NCBI GenBank assembly: GCA_900545605.1
Contig: UQZL01000056.1
Span: 1 to 6,259, forward strand
Origin: an uncultured Collinsella sp.
GTDB lineage: Bacteria; Actinomycetota; Coriobacteriia; Coriobacteriales; Coriobacteriaceae
Length of the DNA stretch: 6,259 nucleotides
Direction: 5' to 3'
Shown: piece after piece, positions 1 through 6,259 of the stretch
Position numbering within the stretch: position 1 is the first letter of the stretch
How the letters are laid out: every line of letters starts with the position of its first letter
The notes under the pieces: model-generated
Told to the model about the DNA's origin: nothing
The model's input: the letters and a program-made list of their open reading frames with translations, nothing else
Database searches by the model: none
Made by a program: the position numbers and the translations under genes

Positions 1-1389
1 CGCCTCGAGCGAGCGGGCGTTGAGCGCATCGGCGCGACGCTCGCGAATGGAAGCACGGGCCTCCTGGCGGGCGGCACGGTCGGCAGAATCCGCCGCTGCC
101 ACGCGCACGCGGTCGCCGATAGCGCCGGTATTTTCGGGCGCCGCGGTCAGCGACTCCTCAAAGGTAATGCCCTCGTCGCCAAAGGTAAGCTCCATCGACT
201 CGCGCGCACCGCGGTCGGGGATGGCAAACACGCAGGCATAGCGCTTACCCACGACCTCCTGGATGCGCGTCATAAAACGGTTGTCCGAGCCTGCGATGGC
301 CGGCTGCTCAATCTTGAGCTCGGCCGTCACCGCACCGCCGGCACGGATGAGGCTCACGTAGTTCAGGCGCTGCTGGGCACCAAAGTCGAGCTGTTGGGCG
401 CGCACGTACAAGCCGTCCAGGCGATCGACCCCCGCCTCGCCGGCACGGGCCTCGATATCCTCGTAGGCGCGCAGGCAATCGTCGAACAGCGAGCGCGGCT
501 CGGACAGCACCACGAGCGCCTTGCCGCTCACGTGCGACAGCGGGCTTACGGTCTGGCCGTACATCACCGGCAAAAAGCGATCGAGCTCAGGCGTGACGAT
601 GCGCGCATCCACCATCTCGAGCAATGCGGCCAGTTTGCTGTCGTCCTGGCTGGCACGATAGAGCGCCACATGCATGTTGTGGACGGCCTCGTCGGTAAGC
701 GCCAGCTCACGGCAGGGGAAGATCTCGATGCTGTCTTCGTTGCCGATGGTCTGGCCCGTTGAGCTCACCATACGGCGGATGCGATCGATCTCGTCGCCGA
801 AAAACTCAATGCGCACGGGCGCTTTTTCCTGCGCGGGGAACACCTCGACGGTGTCGCCGTGCACACGGAACAGGCCGGGCGCGTCGGCGGCACCGGCATT
901 GGTGTAGCCCATGCCCACCAAGCGCTGTGGCACCTCGTCAAAAGGAATCTCCTCGCCCACCGCAAAAGTAGTGGACTCCCAGTAGCGGCTCTCGACTGGC
1001 GGCACGCAACGCAGCAGCGCACGGGCCGAGGCGACCATGATGCAGTTGTCCCCGCGCACGATGCGCCCGAGCGCCTCGCAGCGCTGCGCCACCACGGCAT
1101 CGTCAGGCGCCTGCTCGCGCCACGGATAGTCCTTGCGCTCGGGAAAACGGCACACGTGCGCCAGGCCCACATAAGCAGCAAGGCTGCGCGCGGCGCGATC
1201 GGCCGCGTCCTCGCCGCTCACAATGTAGACCGTGGGGCGCGGACGGCGCGCAAACTGGGCTGCCGCCATAAGCGTGCGACCCGATTGCGACACGGCCAGC
1301 GTCACGTCCTCGCCGGCATCGAGTCCGGCCTCGACGGTCTGCAGCGCCTCGGCAGTGTAGAGCTGCGCGGCTATACGGTGAATGAGCAT
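1..1389 (-). CDS. mfd: Transcription-repair coupling factor Mfd, N-terminal part (cut by window edge)
   Basis: Mfd removes RNA polymerase stalled at DNA lesions and recruits UvrA to start nucleotide excision repair in the cytoplasm. The window holds residues 1-463; the RNA-polymerase-interaction domain and helicase motor would lie beyond position 1. Residues 1 to about 350 form the UvrB-like module. The region that is Walker A in UvrB is degenerate here (SQSGRTL, 34-40), as expected for the ATPase-dead N-terminus of Mfd. FPERKDYPW (82-90) and the stretch GLFRVHGDTVEVFPA (172-186) followed by VRIEFFGDEIDRI (192-204) are family hallmarks. The last wording is close to UvrB, but the absence of a working Walker A and the IEIFPCREL (221-229) ending favour Mfd. 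The ATG at 1389 is supported by GGAGGA five bases upstream (1395-1400). The gene lies 157 bp after nth on the same strand. The reading frame is open throughout. Confidence 0.93.
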   Translation of the reverse strand, partial: MLIHRIAAQLYTAEALQTVEAGLDAGEDVTLAVSQSGRTLMAAAQFARRPRPTVYIVSGEDAADRAARSLAAYVGLAHVCRFPERKDYPWREQAPDDAVVAQRCEALGRIVRGDNCIMVASARALLRCVPPVESRYWESTTFAVGEEIPFDEVPQRLVGMGYTNAGAADAPGLFRVHGDTVEVFPAQEKAPVRIEFFGDEIDRIRRMVSSTGQTIGNEDSIEIFPCRELALTDEAVHNMHVALYRASQDDSKLAALLEMVDARIVTPELDRFLPVMYGQTVSPLSHVSGKALVVLSEPRSLFDDCLRAYEDIEARAGEAGVDRLDGLYVRAQQLDFGAQQRLNYVSLIRAGGAVTAELKIEQPAIAGSDNRFMTRIQEVVGKRYACVFAIPDRGARESMELTFGDEGITFEESLTAAPENTGAIGDRVRVAAADSADRAARQEARASIRERRADALNARSLEA

Positions 1390-1414
1390 GCTGTTCCTCC
1401 GGCATCGCAACGCC

Positions 1415-1442
1415 AAAAGCCCGCCGGGGCAAGCTCGGCGGG
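1415..1442 (-). terminator. Hairpin with short T-run between nth and mfd
   Basis: On the minus strand a 7-bp perfect GC stem (CCCGCCG at 1442-1436 pairing with CGGCGGG at 1426-1420, 9-base loop) is followed one base later by TTTT (1418-1415). This is the form of an intrinsic terminator, although the T-run is only four bases long. It lies about 105 bp past the nth stop and 26 bp before the mfd start, so it could end the nth transcript. If mfd is transcribed from a promoter upstream of it, it would instead be a leader hairpin. Confidence 0.42.
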
Positions 1443-1467
1443 TCGTACGTCAAATACATTGTCTGTC

Positions 1468-1498
1468 ATGGTAGCGCATGGAGAGGACTCCGGCTCAA
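1468..1498 (-). promoter_or_regulatory. Weak candidate promoter for mfd
   Basis: TTGAGC (1498-1493) and TACCAT (1473-1468) each match four of six bases of the sigma-70-type boxes, with a long 19-bp spacer. They lie in the nth-mfd gap on the minus strand. No better pair was seen between nth and mfd. The match is poor, and chance occurrence is quite possible. Confidence 0.18.
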
Positions 1499-1546
1499 GG
1501 ACAAACCCAGCCCCGCAAAAAACGCCAGACGAAAATGCGTTCCGCC

Positions 1547-2212
1547 CTACCCCGCTACGCGCACGCTGGGGCACAAATCTGCCAGCGGACACTCGTCACA
1601 CTTGGGTTTGCGGGCATCGCAGATCTCGCGACCAAAGGTGATCCACTGATGGTTGACCGACTCCCAATACTCGTGCGGCAAAATCTTGAGCAGATCTTGC
1701 TCGGTCTTGAGCGGCTCCTTGGCATGCGTCTTGGGGCTCAGCATCAGGCGGTGCGCAATGCGGTTGACGTGCGTGTCCACCGCAATGCCCTCCACGATGC
1801 CATACCCCACGTTGAGCACGATGTTCGCCGTCTTGCGTCCCACGCCCGGCAGCTTCACGAGCTCCTTCATGTCGGCCGGCACCTCGCCGCCATAGTCGGC
1901 GACGATCATCTGCGCGGCCTCGACGGCATGCTTGGCTTTGCTCTTGTAGAAGCCGAGTGACTTGATGATGTCTGCCACGTCAGCCACGCTCGCCCCAGCC
2001 ATGGCCTCGGGCGTGGGCCACTGGGCAAACAGCCGCGGCGTCACCTTGTTGACCTGCGCATCGGTCGTTTGCGCCGAGAGCAGTACCGCGATCAGCAGGC
2101 GGAAGGGATTCTCGTGGTCCAAAAAGCACTCGACCGGGCCATAGCGACGGTTGAGGCGCTCACACACCTCGATGGCGCGCTCGCGCTTGGCGGCATTGGT
2201 CTCGCGTGGCAT
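1547..2212 (-). CDS. nth: Endonuclease III (DNA glycosylase / AP lyase)
   Basis: Nth excises oxidised pyrimidines from DNA and cleaves the resulting abasic site by beta-elimination, an early step of base excision repair. The 221-residue product is full length for the family. The helix-hairpin-helix LPGVGRKTA is at residues 121-129 and contains the catalytic lysine K127. The catalytic aspartate is D146 in VDTHV. The 4Fe-4S cluster loop is intact: C198, C205, C208 and C214 with the standard spacing of 6, 2 and 5 residues. The early segment LLIAVLLSAQTTDAQVN (39-55) is also typical. The ATG at 2212 is preferred over an in-frame GTG at 2236 because GAGGAG (2218-2223) lies five bases before it, inside the longer reading. 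It starts 63 bp after the exporter stop with no terminator between, so the two may be co-transcribed. Confidence 0.97.
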   Translation of the reverse strand: MPRETNAAKRERAIEVCERLNRRYGPVECFLDHENPFRLLIAVLLSAQTTDAQVNKVTPRLFAQWPTPEAMAGASVADVADIIKSLGFYKSKAKHAVEAAQMIVADYGGEVPADMKELVKLPGVGRKTANIVLNVGYGIVEGIAVDTHVNRIAHRLMLSPKTHAKEPLKTEQDLLKILPHEYWESVNHQWITFGREICDARKPKCDECPLADLCPSVRVAG

Positions 2213-2217
2213 AACGA

Positions 2218-2223
2218 CTCCTC
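2218..2223 (-). promoter_or_regulatory. Shine-Dalgarno site of nth (decides the start)
   Basis: GAGGAG on the minus strand ends five bases before the ATG at 2212. It lies within the eight-codon extension that begins at GTG 2236, which has no comparable site upstream. This favours the shorter protein. Confidence 0.75.
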
Positions 2224-2231
2224 GGCTCAAC

Positions 2232-2256
2232 GGCACAATAAACTTATGGGCACAAT
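2232..2256. repeat. Direct repeat GGCACAAT x2 with overlapping palindrome, upstream of nth
   Basis: GGCACAAT occurs at 2232-2239 and again at 2249-2256, a 17-bp period (ATTGTGCC on the coding strand of nth). The second copy overlaps the perfect 8-bp palindrome ACAATTGT (2252-2259). The repeats fill part of the 63-bp gap between the exporter and nth. They could be an operator for nth or chance; nothing in the window names a binding protein. Confidence 0.3.
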
Positions 2257-2275
2257 TGTCCCACGTCCGAGACGC

Positions 2276-4078
<1,803 letters not shown>

Positions 4079-4083
4079 GGGCT

Positions 4084-4089
4084 TCCTTT
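4084..4089 (-). promoter_or_regulatory. Shine-Dalgarno site of the ABC exporter (decides the start)
   Basis: AAAGGA on the minus strand sits five bases before ATG 4078. The alternative upstream ATG at 4114 is preceded by TGCAACA, which has no ribosome-binding character, so the 12-residue longer reading is unlikely. Confidence 0.65.
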
Positions 4090-4124
4090 CGCATCTGATA
4101 GGGCGAAACGCCATTGTTGCACAT

Positions 4125-4138
4125 TGAAGCGCACTTCA
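4125..4138. repeat. Inverted repeat upstream of the ABC exporter
   Basis: TGAAG (4125-4129) and CTTCA (4134-4138) form a 5-bp inverted repeat around a four-base centre, about 47 bp upstream of the exporter start. It is suitably placed for an operator or part of the promoter region in the 126-bp gap after rmuC. It is short enough to be chance. Confidence 0.25.
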
Positions 4139-4153
4139 GGCAAGCACGATGCG

Positions 4154-4183
4154 AAAAGCGGCGGGGCACCCGCGTTTACGCCG
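4154..4183 (-). terminator. Possible weak terminator after rmuC
   Basis: Downstream of the rmuC stop the minus strand carries two mutually exclusive stems: GCGGG/CCCGC (4173-4169 with 4165-4161, 3-base loop) and CGGCG/CGCCG (4183-4179 with 4163-4159, 15-base loop). TTTT (4157-4154) follows. The outer stem almost abuts the T-run. Both stems are only 5 bp long and the T-run is short, so termination would be partial at best. Confidence 0.35.
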
Positions 4184-4204
4184 GCGACCCACCGTCCGTT
4201 GCGA

Positions 4205-5560
4205 CTAGTCCTCGTCTTTTTGGCCTGCGAGCAGGCCTGCGGACTCCAAGCCCAAAATCGCGTCGGCTTCCTCAGCATCCTCCAGCGCGTCGATGTCCTT
4301 GAGCTTGCGCTCCATGACGTTGGTGCGCGTGGTAATGATGCCCTCGACCGTTTTGCCCGCGGTCTCGATCTGCTGCTGGGCGCGGCGCAGCGCCGCCTGA
4401 TAGCGCGGCAGCTCGGCCTTGACTGCGGAGAGCACGCGCAGTACGTCGTCGGTACGTTTTTGCAGCCTAAACGTCTGGTAGCTCATCTGCAGGCTGTTGA
4501 GAATGGCGGCCATGGTGCTGGGACCGGCTACGTTGACGTGATAGTCGCGGCCCAGGATCTCGATAAGCCCGGGGCGGCTGACGATCTCGGCGTACAGCCC
4601 CTCAAACGGCACGAACATGATGCCAAAGTTGGTCGTTGCCGGCACACTCAGGTACTTTTCGCAGATGTCCTTGGCCTCGCGTTTCACCATCATATCAAGC
4701 GTCTTGCGCGCTGCGGCGACGGCCTCAGCATCACCAGACTCCTGGGCGTCGAGCAGGTGCTCGTACGCGTCGCCCGGAAACTTGGAGTCGATCGGCAGCA
4801 GCACGGGATCACCCTCGTCCACCGGCAGCTTGACGGCAAACTCAACGCGCTCCGAGGCGCCAGGCTTGGTGGCAACGTTTTCCAGATACTGGTCGGGCGT
4901 CAGGATGTCCGCCAGGATTGCACCCAGCTGCACCTCGCCCAAAATGCCACGCGCTTTGACGTTGCCCAGTACGCGCTTAAGGTCGCCCACGCCGGTGGCG
5001 ATAGACTGCATGTCGCCCAGGCCCTTGTACACGGCCTCGAGCTGGTCGCTCACCTGCTTAAACGATGCAGACAGGCGATCGTTGAGCGTACGGGAGAGTT
5101 TCTCGTCCACCGTCGCACGCATCTGATCGAGCTGCACGTTGTTGTCTTTGCGGATGGCGCCCAGCTGAACATCGACCGTCTCGCGCACCTTGTCCAGGCG
5201 ATGCTCGATGCCCTCGCGATTGGCGCCGAGCTGTTGGGCCGTCTCGCGGCGCAGGTCATCCATCCGGTCACCAGCTTGCGAGAACTCGCGTGTGATGGTC
5301 AGGTAACGTTGCTGCTCCACGGCCGCATCGGTCGTCTGCTGCTGCGCGATGGCATTGGCCGTGCGGCGGGTTTCGGCCAGCGTAACGTTCAGGGCATCGA
5401 GCGCGTTGTTGGCCTGCTCGAGCGCTGCCAGCGTTTCCGCGCTACTGTCGCCACGCTCCCGCAACTCGGCACGCAGGCTCTTGAGCTGGAGGGCACAAGC
5501 CACAGCAACCCCCACCGCCACCAAGGCGATCACAACAAGCGCAACATCAATAGCAGACAT
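4205..5560 (-). CDS. rmuC: DNA recombination protein RmuC
   Basis: RmuC-family proteins limit rearrangements at inverted repeats and are thought to act as, or with, a nuclease; the core fold is related to restriction-endonuclease-like proteins. The 451-residue product has an N-terminal membrane anchor (about residues 3-24), a long glutamate- and glutamine-rich coiled-coil region (about 25-180) and the RmuC domain (about 185-400). Family hallmarks are VLGNVKARGILGEVQL (197-212), LPIDSKFPGDAYEHLL (255-270) and IMFVPFEGLYAEI (314-326). The aspartate and lysine of PIDSK are the candidate active-site residues by comparison with nuclease folds, which is inference. The tail is acidic (ends DED). The ATG at 5560 directly precedes the hydrophobic anchor and has GGAG close upstream; a TTG at 5593 would add 11 residues without a good ribosome-binding site. 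The gene begins about 51 bp after the upstream regulator gene. Confidence 0.95.
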   Translation of the reverse strand: MSAIDVALVVIALVAVGVAVACALQLKSLRAELRERGDSSAETLAALEQANNALDALNVTLAETRRTANAIAQQQTTDAAVEQQRYLTITREFSQAGDRMDDLRRETAQQLGANREGIEHRLDKVRETVDVQLGAIRKDNNVQLDQMRATVDEKLSRTLNDRLSASFKQVSDQLEAVYKGLGDMQSIATGVGDLKRVLGNVKARGILGEVQLGAILADILTPDQYLENVATKPGASERVEFAVKLPVDEGDPVLLPIDSKFPGDAYEHLLDAQESGDAEAVAAARKTLDMMVKREAKDICEKYLSVPATTNFGIMFVPFEGLYAEIVSRPGLIEILGRDYHVNVAGPSTMAAILNSLQMSYQTFRLQKRTDDVLRVLSAVKAELPRYQAALRRAQQQIETAGKTVEGIITTRTNVMERKLKDIDALEDAEEADAILGLESAGLLAGQKDED

Positions 5561-5611
5561 AGACTCCGTCCAACAAACCCAATCGAACACCAATCAAAAC
5601 CGCGATCAATC

Positions 5612-6175
5612 TTACCCCGTCACACACACGGAGCACTCGTCCCGCTCTCCCGCGCCCCTCTCTTCCGCATATTCCATAATGCGGCGCGCCGTCTCCCTAC
5701 TTACTTTTGAGTCGTCGCCGGCTAAATATGCGTACACGTTTCCCTTATTCAGATTCAAATCGCGGCAGAGACCGTAGCGCGTTACACCCGATTCCTCTAG
5801 CGCTCCCAACGTTCTTTTTCGCATCAGGGCGTTGATTCTTCTGTCCGCCACTGGCTTTTCCTTCACCGCTCTATACGCACGCCAAACGTTGGCATAACGA
5901 TTAGGAAGTTTGTCCTCGGCGCATAGAGATGCCAGGCTACCCGTTTGGGCGTACAAGGACAAAACGCCTCGGTAACCCTCTTCCATCCACGAACCCTCGG
6001 ATAAGCCCAGAACGTATTCGGCTTTACCCTGTGCCAAAGCGAGCAAAAACAGGGGCTCCGCCACGCGCGGCGCAACCGTCGTCGCTTGCTTAACCAGTTT
6101 TCTAAAACTGAGCGACTGCTGTCCGGATAGCTCTCGGCAATAGCCTTTTAAGAATCCCTCAAAGGTCAGATTCAA
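5612..6175 (-). CDS. Unrecognised protein with C-terminal helix-turn-helix pattern, TTG start
   Basis: I do not recognise the family of this 187-residue protein. Residues 1 to about 110 look alpha-helical, with a hydrophobic stretch around PLFLLALA (41-48) that is too short and mixed to be a clear membrane helix. Residues about 118-170 read as four short helices in helix-turn-helix order: a basic MRKRTLGALEESG, then TRYGLCRDLN, then NKGNVYAYLAGDD as the likely recognition helix, then VSRETARRIMEYAEE. This suggests a DNA-binding regulator or an antitoxin-like protein. The tail has two cysteines (CSVC, 181-184). TTG at 6175 is preferred as start because GGAGGT (6182-6187) lies six bases before it. 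An ATG at 6193 would place that site inside the coding sequence and add six residues. Codons such as AGA, TTA and TTT are more common here than in the neighbours, and the upstream DNA is AT-rich, both hinting at acquisition. Confidence 0.75.
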   Translation of the reverse strand: MNLTFEGFLKGYCRELSGQQSLSFRKLVKQATTVAPRVAEPLFLLALAQGKAEYVLGLSEGSWMEEGYRGVLSLYAQTGSLASLCAEDKLPNRYANVWRAYRAVKEKPVADRRINALMRKRTLGALEESGVTRYGLCRDLNLNKGNVYAYLAGDDSKVSRETARRIMEYAEERGAGERDECSVCVTG

Positions 6176-6181
6176 CCGCGC

Positions 6182-6187
6182 ACCTCC
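6182..6187 (-). promoter_or_regulatory. Shine-Dalgarno site that selects a TTG start
   Basis: GGAGGT on the minus strand is a perfect ribosome-binding sequence ending six bases before TTG 6175. The ATG at 6193 lies upstream of it and has only AT-rich sequence (AATAATAGCAA) before it. The TTG reading therefore has much better support. Confidence 0.7.
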
Positions 6188-6217
6188 GTTCATTTGCTAT
6201 TATTATTTATTTTAAAC

Positions 6218-6248
6218 TTGATATAGAAAATCCGATTATCCGCATAAA
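6218..6248 (+). promoter_or_regulatory. Candidate divergent promoter pointing out of the window
   Basis: On the plus strand TTGATA (6218-6223) matches five of six bases of the -35 box, and CATAAA (6243-6248) matches four of six of the -10 box, with a 19-bp spacer. It would drive a gene beyond position 6259 in the opposite direction. AT-rich DNA yields such matches easily, and no plus-strand gene is visible. Confidence 0.2.
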
Positions 6249-6259
6249 TACAGCATTTA
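6245..6259. repeat. Inverted repeat at the window edge
   Basis: TAAATACAGCATTTA is a 15-bp inverted repeat with six of seven arm positions paired (the mismatch is at positions 6 and 10). It overlaps the -10 box of the candidate plus-strand promoter and lies 70-84 bp upstream of the TTG start. It could be an operator for the helix-turn-helix protein. AT-rich sequence makes chance palindromes common. Confidence 0.3.

Larger units (their letters stand above)
6188..6259. promoter_or_regulatory. AT-rich control region upstream of the helix-turn-helix gene
   Basis: These 72 bases are dominated by A and T, in sharp contrast to the GC-rich rest of the window. For the minus-strand gene, candidate -10 boxes are TAAAAT (6214-6209) and TATATC (6225-6220). 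The latter has a weak partner TTTATG (6248-6243) at 17-bp spacing. The region also holds ATCCG twice (6230-6234 and 6238-6242). It probably contains the promoter of the minus-strand gene, but the exact boxes are uncertain. Confidence 0.5.

Noticed and set aside
1371..1469. Possible 32-residue leader peptide (starting MTDNVFDV) overlapping the mfd start
   Set aside because: There is no ribosome-binding site at a usable distance before its ATG at 1469, and no run of regulatory codons that would suggest attenuation.
859..1641. Plus-strand open frame of about 260 codons opposite mfd and the nth end
   Set aside because: It spans two real minus-strand genes and their gap. The composition is that of antisense GC-rich DNA.
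2213..2236. Longer nth reading from GTG 2236
   Set aside because: The clear Shine-Dalgarno site lies inside this extension and points to ATG 2212.
2249..2262. GGGCACAATTGTCCC-like hairpin as a terminator after the exporter
   Set aside because: The pairing needs a bulge and leaves almost no loop, and no T-run follows on the minus strand.
5580..5611. Three copies of CAATC (GATTG on the coding strand) before rmuC
   Set aside because: The five-base units have uneven spacing (11 and 16 bases). They are too short to separate from chance.

Overview
The window is GC-rich DNA of a kind typical of a high-GC Actinomycetota. The protein sequences and codon use look most like a gut coriobacterium (Collinsella or a relative). 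This is an impression from the proteins, because no 16S rRNA or other marker gene is present. All five supported genes lie on the minus strand, so transcription runs from high to low coordinates. No rRNA, tRNA, CRISPR array or insertion sequence was seen.

In transcription order: (1) a 187-residue DNA-binding protein of unknown family (5612-6175), preceded by a strikingly AT-rich control region that reaches the window edge; (2) rmuC (4205-5560), a membrane-anchored coiled-coil protein linked to DNA recombination; (3) a complete ABC exporter half-transporter with fused membrane and ATPase domains (2276-4078); (4) nth, endonuclease III (1547-2212); (5) the N-terminal 463 residues of Mfd, the transcription-repair coupling factor (1-1389), which runs off the left edge. 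Intergenic gaps are short: about 51, 126, 63 and 157 bp.

Three of the five genes (rmuC, nth, mfd) act in DNA repair or genome stability: base excision by Nth, rescue of stalled RNA polymerase by Mfd, and limiting of rearrangements by RmuC. They lie in one direction with an exporter between them. The exporter and nth have no terminator between them and may share a transcript. Weak hairpins after rmuC and between nth and mfd suggest at least partial transcript boundaries there.

The rightmost gene is the accessory-looking part. Its base composition and codon choice differ from the neighbours, its upstream region is mostly A and T, its start is best read as a TTG codon behind a perfect Shine-Dalgarno sequence, and its C-terminal part has a helix-turn-helix pattern. 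A possible divergent promoter and an inverted repeat at the window edge suggest that an oppositely oriented partner gene could lie just outside. I did not find convincing evidence of a new system inside the window. This right edge is the best place to look further.
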